From Thermodesulfobacteriota bacterium (GTDB lineage Bacteria > Desulfobacterota > QYQD01), in NCBI GenBank assembly GCA_030017815.1, contig JASEGX010000053.1, positions 1 through 12,593 on the forward strand: 12,593 bases of DNA. The letters run 5' to 3'. Shown in pieces: positions 1 to 4,824 of the stretch. The translations under genes were made by a program, and so were the position numbers. The notes under the pieces were generated by a model. That model searched no databases. It was not told the DNA's origin and saw nothing but the letters and a program-made list of their open reading frames with translations. How positions within the stretch are numbered: position 1 is the stretch's first letter; each line of letters begins with the position of its first letter.

Positions 1-75
1 AGGTTTTTCATCTTCGCCATAAATCGGAAAATTCCTGCTAATGATGTAAGATTAAATAAGTTTTTGTTGTTTTCT

Positions 76-101
76 CCCGTGCGTGATATAATCACAACGG
101 G
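76..101. repeat. Imperfect inverted repeat in the left att arm
   Basis: CCCGT (76-80) pairs with ACGGG (97-101), and GTGAT (83-87) pairs with ATCAC (91-95), leaving the loop ATA. No T-tract follows on either strand, so it is a poor terminator. The loop region contains TATAAT (87-92) with TTGTTG 17 bp upstream, a possible weak rightward promoter. It could instead be a protein binding site in the att arm. The role is unknown. Confidence 0.4.
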
Positions 102-130
102 GGCGATTGCCTTGTTTCCATAAAAAGTAA

Positions 131-140
131 ATCTAACAAA
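131..140 (+). repeat. Putative integrase arm-type site, left arm (ATCTAACAAA)
   Basis: This exact 10-mer recurs at 337-346 and 348-357, so it lies on both sides of the tRNA-derived core. Direct repeats flanking a core site are how tyrosine integrases with an N-terminal arm-binding domain recognise attP. Assignment as a binding site is inference from position and repetition. Confidence 0.55.
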
Positions 141-184
141 TTACAAACAAACAGGCAAAATCATATGTACCACGGGCCCTTCCC

Positions 185-234
185 CTTGACTGGGGGTCAA
201 GAGGTCGAAGGTTCAAATCCTTTCGCTCCGACCA
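185..234 (+). tRNA. 3' half of tRNA-Pro(GGG), attachment core; not a complete tRNA
   Basis: The fragment folds as the 3' half of a tRNA. It has an anticodon arm (CTTGA 185-189, loop CTGGGGG with GGG at 192-194, TCAAG 197-201), a 5-nt variable loop, a T arm (GAAGG, TTCAAAT, CCTTT at 207-223), the acceptor strand CGCTCCG (224-230), discriminator A and an encoded CCA (232-234). The matching acceptor strand CGGAGCG and a D arm are absent upstream, so the gene is not functional as it stands. Phages using tRNA genes carry such a 3' copy so that integration restores the host tRNA. The anticodon stem forms an inverted repeat around a 7-nt loop, a common crossover location for tyrosine integrases. Confidence 0.85.
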
Positions 235-237
235 ATT

Positions 238-280
238 AAAACCCCGGAGAGCCTATGTTTTATGGGCCTTCCAGGGTTTT
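238..280. terminator. Bidirectional terminator-like hairpin after the tRNA fragment
   Basis: AAAACCC (238-244) pairs with GGGTTTT (274-280). Inner pairing continues between GGA/GCC (246-253) and GGCCTTCC (265-272) with a few mismatches. Four A on one side and four T on the other allow function on both strands. It sits between the rightward tRNA fragment and the leftward integrase gene, so it could end both transcripts. If carried by attP, the phage would supply a terminator for the restored host tRNA. Confidence 0.65.
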
Positions 281-336
281 GCATTATATGTAAATTGCAT
301 AAGATTACATAGGTTTTAACAGGTTTTTCCTCTAGA

Positions 337-357
337 ATCTAACAAATATCTAACAAA
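337..357 (+). repeat. Two putative integrase arm-type sites, right arm
   Basis: ATCTAACAAA occurs at 337-346 and again at 348-357, an 11-bp spacing that puts both copies on about the same face of the helix. The second copy ends 1 nt before the integrase stop codon. A third copy lies at 131-140 beyond the core. Confidence 0.6.
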
Positions 358-358
358 A

Positions 359-1408
359 TCACATCATACGGATGGCCTTTTTCAGGGCCTCGATGTCGGG
401 GTGCGTGTACTCATCAGCGGTAAAGGCATAAGTCGCATGTCCGGCCATCTGCTGGATATAGATTGTATCGACTCCCTTTTCTGCCGCTATGCTGCAGAAG
501 GTATGGCGGCACTTATGCGGGGTGAGTTTGCGCACTTCCGCCGCATCCAGGGCCGGGTAGTAAAAATCCTCCCGGTATTTTTTGGCCGACAACCTTTTCC
601 CTTCATCGTTGCAGATCAAGGCTTCCCCTTCTCTATCGTACCATTTTTTAATATATGGCAGGATCTTCGGGTGAATCGGGATAATCCGATCTTTCCCGGC
701 GTCGGTTTTGATCCCGCCCGTGATCAGTTGCTTGTCCATGTCAACGTTAAACCTGGTCAGCCCGAGCATCTCCGAGATACGCATCCCGGAGTAGATCAGG
801 ATCAAGACTGTGTCTGCCCAGGGAACCTTATCAACCGCCGCCTTCTCCAGCTTCTTAACTTCGGGATCGGTAAAGCGGTCTTTCTTCCCCTTTTCCTCCC
901 TGGGCAGTTCAATGTGCTCGGCAAGATTATCTCTAATAATACCGTTTTTATTGCCGTATTTATACAGCAACCCTATAAGGGTTTTAATTTTTTTCATGTG
1001 CGAGTGGCTCTTTTCTTCCTCTTCCTGCTCATCTATTATGTCCTGCCAGTGGCCGGAGCGAAGTTCCCGGAAAAGCTCTTTTTCGTATCGCTGGAGATAT
1101 TTCCACGCCGCTTTGTAGTTGTTGACCGTGTCTTTGGAGATTCCCTTTTTCTTCTTGCCCTCTTTGTATTTTTTAGCAGACCATTCTTTGTAGACTTCGG
1201 CCAGCGTCATGTCGGCCTTCGGTGTGATGGGGTTGTGGCGGCGAAGAGAAATCGCATCCAGCGCCTCACTTTGCGATTCAAAATAGCCGATAGTCTCGTA
1301 GATCGACCGGCCCTTCTCGTCGCGGCCCTTATATTCCCGCGCTATCCAGGGCTTGCGCCGGTTGCCCGGCAGCCGGTAGCAGGTGCCGAAACTGTTGGGC
1401 AGCTTCAT
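359..1408 (-). CDS. int: Tyrosine-family site-specific integrase
   Basis: This enzyme would integrate the phage into the host tRNA-Pro gene and, with an accessory factor, excise it. Counting from an upstream GTG as residue 1, the residues visible are R211 (SGMRISEML), K235, H299 and R302 (PHKCRHTF), H325 (MAGHATYAF) and the nucleophile Y335 (ADEYTH), which is the full catalytic set. The N-terminal ~60 residues resemble the arm-binding domain of Tn916/phage-type integrases, and residues ~66-160 form the SAM-like core-binding domain. I chose the ATG at 1408 (349 aa) because GGGG at 1416-1419 is then well spaced; the GTG at 1411 is the alternative. The gene lies directly downstream of the repressor and reads towards the attachment core, so it may be co-transcribed with the repressor. 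Confidence 0.96.
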   Translation of the reverse strand: MKLPNSFGTCYRLPGNRRKPWIAREYKGRDEKGRSIYETIGYFESQSEALDAISLRRHNPITPKADMTLAEVYKEWSAKKYKEGKKKKGISKDTVNNYKAAWKYLQRYEKELFRELRSGHWQDIIDEQEEEEKSHSHMKKIKTLIGLLYKYGNKNGIIRDNLAEHIELPREEKGKKDRFTDPEVKKLEKAAVDKVPWADTVLILIYSGMRISEMLGLTRFNVDMDKQLITGGIKTDAGKDRIIPIHPKILPYIKKWYDREGEALICNDEGKRLSAKKYREDFYYPALDAAEVRKLTPHKCRHTFCSIAAEKGVDTIYIQQMAGHATYAFTADEYTHPDIEALKKAIRMM

Positions 1409-1412
1409 CACA

Positions 1413-2051
1413 TCACCCCACGTTGATAATAATTTTTTTAAGCTTGCCCGCTATATATATGTCCCCGGCATCATAGGACTTCGGAGGGTTAGCCGGGTTT
1501 TCTGATTGTAAAATCAACTTGTCCCCGTCAATATACACTCTTTTTAAAACCGCTTCATCATCAATAATTACCGCAGCAATCTCTCCATTTTCAACCGTGG
1601 GCTGCCGCCTGATCAGAAGGAGATCGCCATCATGTATCCTTGCCCCAGACATTGATTCACCCCTTGCCTTTAAATAAAAATATTCACTTCCGTTTATCCA
1701 ATCGGCGGGGGTTGACTCATAGCTTACAGGGCTTTCTAAAACCATAGTGCCGTCGCCACAAGAAATATTTTCGTAAAGCGGTAACATCTTAATGCCGGAA
1801 AAGGTTTCTTCTTTTCTGTTTGTTTCAATGTCACTTTTTTCTATGCATAGGGTATCTGCAATTGTCTGCAAATTCCCAGGTAGCATAAGGGTTTTGGCAT
1901 TGCAATAATCGTTGATCGTGCTCAGGGCTATTCCCGTCATATCGGCCAGTTGGGTTTGAGATAATCCCTTTTCGCTCAAGATCCTCCTCAGGCTCATGGC
2001 TGAGTTTTTAATAATGTTTTTTTCATATTCTGCATACTTGCTTCTTGCCAC
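1413..2051 (-). CDS. CI-type phage repressor: XRE helix-turn-helix plus S24 peptidase
   Basis: This is the likely lysogeny repressor, cleaving itself on RecA activation. An XRE helix-turn-helix covers roughly residues 20-55 (LSQTQLADMTGIALSTIND). The C-terminal half is a LexA/CI-like S24 peptidase with nucleophile Ser in GESMSGARI (S133) and catalytic Lys in AVLKRVY (K170). The probable cleavage bond is Cys-Gly in ENISCGDG (98-99). The open frame begins at a GTG at 2060, but AGAGGTGA (2064-2057) lies 5 nt before the GTG at 2051, so I take 2051 as the start (212 aa). Its promoter and three operator-like dyads lie in 2084-2163. It ends 4 nt before the integrase start. Confidence 0.94.
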   Translation of the reverse strand: MARSKYAEYEKNIIKNSAMSLRRILSEKGLSQTQLADMTGIALSTINDYCNAKTLMLPGNLQTIADTLCIEKSDIETNRKEETFSGIKMLPLYENISCGDGTMVLESPVSYESTPADWINGSEYFYLKARGESMSGARIHDGDLLLIRRQPTVENGEIAAVIIDDEAVLKRVYIDGDKLILQSENPANPPKSYDAGDIYIAGKLKKIIINVG

Positions 2052-2083
2052 CTTTATCACCTCTGTTCTGTTATTTCCCTACC

Positions 2084-2102
2084 AATCCGATTATATACTA
2101 TT
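2084..2102. promoter_or_regulatory. Operator-like dyad O3, overlapping the repressor promoter
   Basis: AATCCGAT (2084-2091), spacer TAT, then ATACTATT (2095-2102). The left half-site is identical to the perfect operator at 2145; the right half matches 5 of 8. It covers the predicted -10 of the leftward repressor promoter, so binding would repress the repressor gene. The functional role is inferred. Confidence 0.55.
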
Positions 2103-2118
2103 TATTTTGGTATGTATA
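2090..2118 (-). promoter_or_regulatory. Predicted leftward promoter for the repressor and integrase
   Basis: On the minus strand, -35 TATACA (2118-2113) and -10 TATAAT (2095-2090) are separated by 17 bp. The -10 is consensus and the -35 matches 4 of 6. O2 (2124-2142) lies just upstream of the -35, the position where lambda CI activates its own promoter. O3 overlaps the -10. Confidence 0.6.
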
Positions 2119-2123
2119 TAAAA

Positions 2124-2142
2124 AATCCGAAAAAACCGGTTG
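2124..2142. promoter_or_regulatory. Operator-like dyad O2
   Basis: AATCCGAA (2124-2131), spacer AAA, then ACCGGTTG (2135-2142). The left half matches the O1 half-site 7 of 8 and the right half 5 of 8. Its centre is 21 bp, two helical turns, from the centre of O1, which would suit cooperative binding. It overlaps the first bases of the early-promoter -35. Confidence 0.5.
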
Positions 2143-2168
2143 ACAATCCGATTAAATCGGATTATAAT
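2140..2168 (+). promoter_or_regulatory. Consensus early promoter (PR-like)
   Basis: The -35 TTGACA (2140-2145) and -10 TATAAT (2163-2168) are both perfect sigma-70/sigma-A consensus with an ideal 17-bp spacer. It drives the cro-like gene at 2202 and presumably the whole rightward operon. A perfect palindrome fills the spacer, so a bound repressor would exclude RNA polymerase. Confidence 0.9.
2145..2163. promoter_or_regulatory. Perfect operator O1 inside the early promoter
   Basis: AATCCGAT (2145-2152), spacer TAA, ATCGGATT (2156-2163): a perfect 8-3-8 inverted repeat of 19 bp. It occupies exactly the promoter spacer plus one base of each hexamer. I infer that it is the main target of the CI-like and Cro-like proteins encoded on either side. 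Confidence 0.85.
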
Positions 2169-2201
2169 GAGTTAAACACTTTGAACAGGAGGTAAATAGA
2201 A

Positions 2202-2438
2202 ATGCAAAAGCTCGTCATCACTTTACGCGCAGCCCGAGTTAACAACGGACTGACCCTCAAAGATGTCGCCAAAGCTACCGGCAAAGCCGCTGACACCATC
2301 AACAAATATGAGCGGGATTCATCCAGCATACCCCGCGATCTGCTATGCAGATTATTGCAGCTTTATGGGGTAGACGGCGACGTTATTTTTTATGGTCGGG
2401 AATCCGATTTTATCGGAAAAAAGAATAAGTCGGCATAG
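2202..2438 (+). CDS. Cro-like XRE-family DNA-binding protein
   Basis: This 78-residue protein is almost entirely one XRE helix-turn-helix domain (residues ~4-58, with LTLKDVAKATGKAADTINKY as its core). It is the first gene of the rightward operon and divergent from the CI-type repressor, the position of Cro. ACAGGAGG lies about 9 nt before the ATG. It probably competes for the operators at 2084-2163. Its last codons contain another operator-like dyad (2401-2419), so the coding sequence doubles as a possible binding site. No activity beyond DNA binding is visible. Confidence 0.88.
   Translation: MQKLVITLRAARVNNGLTLKDVAKATGKAADTINKYERDSSSIPRDLLCRLLQLYGVDGDVIFYGRESDFIGKKNKSA
2401..2419. promoter_or_regulatory. 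Operator-like dyad O4 inside the cro-like gene
   Basis: AATCCGAT (2401-2408), spacer TTT, ATCGGAAA (2412-2419). The left half is identical to O1, the right half matches 6 of 8, and the 3-bp spacer is kept. Its centre lies 256 bp downstream of that of O1. It could serve a roadblock or DNA loop; function is inferred. Confidence 0.6.
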
Positions 2439-2452
2439 AGAGGAGGGGCACC

Positions 2453-2662
2453 ATGCCAAAACCCCTGCCCGTTGAAACTGCCGCCAAACAGTTGGGCATC
2501 ACCGGTGGCCTGCTGCGCGAAGGACTGAAGCAAGATAAATTCCCCTTCGGGGTGGCGGTGAAAATGAAAAAACGGTGGGCATTTTACATCAACCCCGCAG
2601 CCTTTGAAAGGTATCTGCGGGGGGAGTGGGAGGGATGTCAAGAACATGTCAAGGCTAATTGA
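2453..2662 (+). CDS. Small helix-turn-helix phage protein, excisionase-like
   Basis: This 69-residue basic protein has a MerR/excisionase-type helix-turn-helix (VETAAKQLGITGGLLREGLK, residues 7-26) followed by a conserved phage pattern (FPFGVAVKMKKRWAFYINPAAFERYL). Similar proteins are frequent in Firmicutes phages and are usually annotated as helix-turn-helix or excisionase-like. AGGAGGGG precedes the ATG. It could be the excisionase partner of the integrase or an early transcription regulator; position alone does not decide. Its 3' end overlaps the next gene by 17 nt. Confidence 0.8.
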   Translation: MPKPLPVETAAKQLGITGGLLREGLKQDKFPFGVAVKMKKRWAFYINPAAFERYLRGEWEGCQEHVKAN

Positions 2663-3332
2663 CGAAACCGGCAACACTTACGGCAGGCTGACGGTGACCC
2701 AACCTGCTGGCCGCGATTATCGAGGGACGGCAATGTGGGAGTGCCTTTGCGAGTGCGGAAAAACCCATATCGTAAACGGAACCCTCTTGCGGAGCGGCAG
2801 GGTTAAGTCCTGCGGTTGCTACAAAATCGATTGGCCCAAGCTCCACAAAACGACGCACGGCATGAACCGTAAAGGGCAACGCCATCCTATCCACCGAGTA
2901 TGGACAGGCATGAAAACCCGTTGCTACAACGACAAGGAACCCTGCTGGAAAAACTACGGCGGGCGCGGGATTAAGGTCTGCGCCGAATGGCAAGAGTTTG
3001 TTCCCTTCATGAAATGGGCGCTTGCCAACGGCTACAGGCCCGGATTGGAAATCGACCGCCGGGACAACGATGGGGACTATTCCCCGGATAACTGCCGCTT
3101 CGTGACCACGGTGGTCAACATGCGTAATAAGCGAAACAACCACCCGATCACCATCGGCGGCGAAACAAGGATTCTGGCGGAGTGGGCTGAGATAAGCGGC
3201 CTTCACCATACGCTGGTTTTATATCGATTAAGGGATGGATGGGATGAAGAGGATCTACTGGTGCCGGTGGGCACGTATCACAACTACGCGAACCCGAGGG
3301 TAAAAAAGGTTTTGGAGGAGGCTTTAGTATGA
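2646..3332 (+). CDS. HNH-like phage protein with N-terminal cysteine cluster
   Basis: This 228-residue protein starts with the conserved phage pattern GNTYGRLTV and a cysteine cluster (C33, C35, C37, C56, C58) that may bind zinc. The middle has the motif series HRVWTGMKTRCYN, NYGGRGIKVCAEW (GRG at 106-108), IDRRDNDGDYSPDNCRFV (from residue 136) and an Asn/Arg-rich stretch. That series is shared with phage HNH/AP2-type proteins related to free-standing homing endonucleases. The C-terminus (ILAEWAEISGLHHTLVLYRL) looks like a small HTH module of the kind found in such enzymes. I chose the ATG at 2646 over an in-frame ATG at 2604 because the family begins here and GGGAGGG lies upstream. Nuclease activity is not proven, as the HNH residues are degenerate. 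It overlaps the next gene by 4 nt. Confidence 0.78.
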   Translation: MSRLIDETGNTYGRLTVTQPAGRDYRGTAMWECLCECGKTHIVNGTLLRSGRVKSCGCYKIDWPKLHKTTHGMNRKGQRHPIHRVWTGMKTRCYNDKEPCWKNYGGRGIKVCAEWQEFVPFMKWALANGYRPGLEIDRRDNDGDYSPDNCRFVTTVVNMRNKRNNHPITIGGETRILAEWAEISGLHHTLVLYRLRDGWDEEDLLVPVGTYHNYANPRVKKVLEEALV

Positions 3333-3700
3333 AAAAGTTTTGGAAGAACCAGGCAGGTTTTAGTTTGCCGGAACTCTTGTGCTGCGTCGTGATCATCGCT
3401 CTCCTCGTCGCCCTCTCAATCCCTATCTACTCCACCGTCCGCAATCAGGCCAAAGAAACCGCTTTCGACGCGCAAGTTAGAGAACTTCGCACCGCTGCAG
3501 AACTCCATCTCGCCACCGGTGGCGGCAACGCCATCTGGGCGCCGGGAGCCGGGGCACAAGCCGGTGACGTTGTAGCTGGAGCGCACGAGGCGTGGTACCG
3601 CTGGCTGCCGGAGTGGCCAGAGAATCCGCTGGAGACCGGGGATTTTGTGGTTGAGATTCAGGACGGGAAAATATTTGTGTCGCCGGGGAGGGAAGAGTGA
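3329..3700 (+). CDS. Type IV prepilin-like (pseudopilin) protein
   Basis: The 123-residue protein has a textbook class III signal: a short basic leader (MKKFWKNQAG), predicted cleavage after G10, then FSLPELL with the conserved glutamate at mature position 5. A hydrophobic helix (residues ~16-33) follows, then a polar helix (VRNQAKETAFDAQVRELRTA) and a short C-terminal domain (YRWLPEWPENP, DFVVEIQDGKIFVSP) like minor pilins or GspG-type pseudopilins. Processing would need the host prepilin peptidase. GGAGGAGG precedes the ATG, and ATGA and TGATG overlaps couple it to both neighbours, so it belongs to the early operon. A pilin-like protein is unexpected there; it might modify host pili or be a lysogenic-conversion gene. 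Function is unknown. Confidence 0.85.
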   Translation: MKKFWKNQAGFSLPELLCCVVIIALLVALSIPIYSTVRNQAKETAFDAQVRELRTAAELHLATGGGNAIWAPGAGAQAGDVVAGAHEAWYRWLPEWPENPLETGDFVVEIQDGKIFVSPGREE

Positions 3701-3846
3701 TGGACACCATCCGCGTAAAAACCCCCGGCGGCCCCGGCATCCTTTGGGGTATCGACCGGGGGAAGATCATCGTGGAACACGATTGGCAATACCTTGTCGG
3801 TTATCCAGTCGAGCAAGTAGAAAGAGTTGAGGGGGATGAAGATTAA
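3700..3846 (+). CDS. Small conserved phage protein (48 aa)
   Basis: The protein reads MDTIRVKTPGGPGILWGIDR and continues to a TAA at 3844-3846. It resembles short phage proteins with a GxGxLWGIDRGKxxVExD pattern and a C-terminal YPVEQVE segment. The ATG overlaps the stop of the prepilin-like gene (TGATG), with GGGGAGGGAAG upstream, so it is likely translationally coupled. It is short and easily missed. The predicted fold is a small beta-rich domain; no function is known. Confidence 0.75.
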   Translation: MDTIRVKTPGGPGILWGIDRGKIIVEHDWQYLVGYPVEQVERVEGDED

Positions 3847-3886
3847 TGGACTCGCCCTGCGTGTACCAAGACGAAAGGAGACGGAC

Positions 3887-4144
3887 ATGATCATCAGTTT
3901 AGGCGAAAGAGTAAAGGACAAAATATCGGGTTTTGAGGGCATCGCTTGTGCCCGGTCGGAGTATCTTAACGGATGCAAGCGCATCCTGATCGAGCCGACA
4001 AAGCTGAAGGACGACGGCACCCTGATAGACGGCCAATGGTTTGACAGCCAGCAGATCGAACTGCTTGGCCCTGGTATAAACGCCGAGCAGAATCCGTCCG
4101 GCGGGCCGCAGGTTACGCCGAGAAGGGCGCAAGATCCGAGGTAA
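3887..4144 (+). CDS. Conserved phage protein of unknown function (85 aa)
   Basis: The N-terminal 60 residues (LGERVKDKISGFEGIACARSEYLNGCKRILIEP and so on, in shorter terms the GxxVKDxISGFxGIA and LNGCxR motifs) match a widespread small phage family without a known role. The last 25 residues are Gly/Pro/Arg-rich and look disordered. AAAGGAG lies shortly before the ATG at 3887. An in-frame ATG at 3827 exists, but its first 20 codons overlap the preceding gene and lack family similarity. Confidence 0.75.
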   Translation: MIISLGERVKDKISGFEGIACARSEYLNGCKRILIEPTKLKDDGTLIDGQWFDSQQIELLGPGINAEQNPSGGPQVTPRRAQDPR

Positions 4145-4183
4145 CAACCCCCCCAACAGACCAACACCACAGCGCGGGGGTTG
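4145..4183. repeat. GC-rich inverted repeat between genes
   Basis: CAACCCCC (4145-4152) pairs perfectly with GGGGGTTG (4176-4183), giving an 8-bp stem with a 23-nt loop right after a stop codon. No T-tract follows, so it is not a standard terminator. It could slow RNA decay or polymerase. The gap to the next gene is otherwise empty apart from the ribosome binding site GAGAGGAGG. Confidence 0.5.
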
Positions 4184-4225
4184 GAGCGACCGGCCCCCGC
4201 CTGATAAAGAGAGGAGGATCAATGA

Positions 4226-4540
4226 ATGTTCTGCACGGCAACTTACATCAAGCGCGACGTTAAGTTTATCCCTGGGAAATCCCCGAACCGTCGGTTGGTG
4301 ATCACGCTGGTCAATCCCGTTACCTACGAACCGGAGGCAAAAGCGACCGTCAATGTCCCGGAAGCGGAACTATCTGAAGATGAAATCATTATCAAGGACT
4401 GGTCGGAGAATGAGGGGATGCTGGAATTTTTCCTGGACAACGGCCTTGCGATAGACACCGGCAGGACCGTCGGGACCGGGCAGGTTATCGCAAGCGTGGT
4501 TAAAATTACCGATAAGCTGAGGGCCGAACTGGGGATATAA
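4226..4540 (+). CDS. Conserved phage protein of unknown function (104 aa)
   Basis: The sequence shows FIPGKSPNRRLVITLVNPVTYEP, then alternating strands and an acidic segment (LSEDEIIIKDWSENEGMLEFF). It resembles short hypothetical proteins of clostridial phages that share the PGKSPNRRLVITL and IIIKDWSEN patterns. It has no cysteine cluster, membrane segment or signal peptide. GAGAGGAGG lies before the start. An overlapping ATG 4 nt upstream (4222) is out of frame and runs only 13 codons. No function can be assigned. Confidence 0.72.
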   Translation: MFCTATYIKRDVKFIPGKSPNRRLVITLVNPVTYEPEAKATVNVPEAELSEDEIIIKDWSENEGMLEFFLDNGLAIDTGRTVGTGQVIASVVKITDKLRAELGI

Positions 4541-4547
4541 CCCACAA

Positions 4548-4592
4548 CCGCCACCGGGGGCGGACACCCGGCCTGCCCGGTAATGGGCCGGG
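4548..4592. promoter_or_regulatory. Two adjacent hairpins that may mask a ribosome binding site
   Basis: CCGCC (4548-4552) pairs with GGCGG (4559-4563). CCCGGCC (4567-4573) pairs with GGCCGGG (4586-4592). The 3' arm of the second stem shares its last bases with the ribosome binding site GGGGAGAGG (4591-4599) of the next gene, so folding could limit its translation. No T-tract follows. Regulation is an inference from position. Confidence 0.45.
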
Positions 4593-4608
4593 GGAGAGGA
4601 TGGAAAGG

Positions 4609-4803
4609 ATGAACAAGATATGCCCGATGATGAGCAAGGTTTATGTGGATACCAATGGGGATTGGCCGACGCCGCAGTTGAAAGAAATAACTTGCAAGAC
4701 CGGCTACTGCGCTTGGTGGGACATCGGTAATAACCAATGCGCCATCGTGGACATCGCGCACACCATGGACGCGCTTTACGATGACGGGATGCCAAACAGG
4801 TAA
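4609..4803 (+). CDS. Small four-cysteine phage protein (64 aa)
   Basis: Four cysteines (C5, C29, C34, C44) sit in a CPMMS ... C ... CAWW ... C arrangement seen in small phage proteins, and may bind zinc or a metal cluster. I chose the ATG at 4609 because GGGGAGAGG (4591-4599) is then 9 nt away; the ATG at 4600 directly abuts that site. There is no membrane segment. It precedes the recombination module, but its role is unknown. Confidence 0.68.
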   Translation: MNKICPMMSKVYVDTNGDWPTPQLKEITCKTGYCAWWDIGNNQCAIVDIAHTMDALYDDGMPNR

Positions 4804-4824
4804 ACAGAGAGGAGGAGAACGGAC

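Larger units (their letters stand above)
1..184. other. Non-coding left arm of the attachment region
   Basis: No convincing gene is present here. The stretch contains an imperfect dyad (76-101), one copy of the 10-mer ATCTAACAAA (131-140), and an AT-rich run. Frame 1 is open from the window edge to a TAA at 121-123, but the 40 codons encode nothing recognisable. I infer that this is the phage arm (P or P') flanking the integrase core site, because the same 10-mer occurs on the other side of the core. Confidence 0.5.
131..357. other. Putative intact attP site
   Basis: The tRNA-Pro 3' half lies between one ATCTAACAAA copy on the left and two on the right, next to the integrase gene. At an integrated left junction the tRNA 5' half should precede the core, and it does not. 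At the opposite junction host DNA, not the integrase gene, should follow the core. An un-integrated (circular or permuted) phage genome or a tandem prophage fits best. The element boundaries are inferred. Confidence 0.6.

Noticed and set aside
1..123. Frame open from the left edge to TAA at 121-123, possibly the end of a gene
   Set aside because: Forty codons is within chance expectation and the peptide is not recognisable; it cannot be judged without sequence to the left.
185..234. Functional tRNA gene
   Set aside because: The 5' acceptor strand and D arm are absent; only the 3' half exists, as expected of a phage att core.
683..690. AATCCGAT inside the integrase gene as a further operator
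   Set aside because: Only one half-site is present; the second arm at the 3-bp spacing does not match, so chance is likely.
401..1426. 341-codon open frame on the plus strand opposite the integrase gene
   Set aside because: It mirrors the integrase, which has the full catalytic set. The translated product has no recognisable domain and there is no ribosome binding site.
3645..3830. 61-codon plus-strand frame, Arg/His-rich
   Set aside because: It overlaps the prepilin-like gene and the 48-aa gene out of frame, has no family resemblance and no ribosome binding site.
3658..4170. 170-codon minus-strand frame
   Set aside because: It is opposite three plus-strand genes with good starts and lacks any recognisable motif.
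4145..4183. Rho-independent terminator
   Set aside because: The stem has a 23-nt loop and no T-tract, and the operon continues with well-spaced genes.
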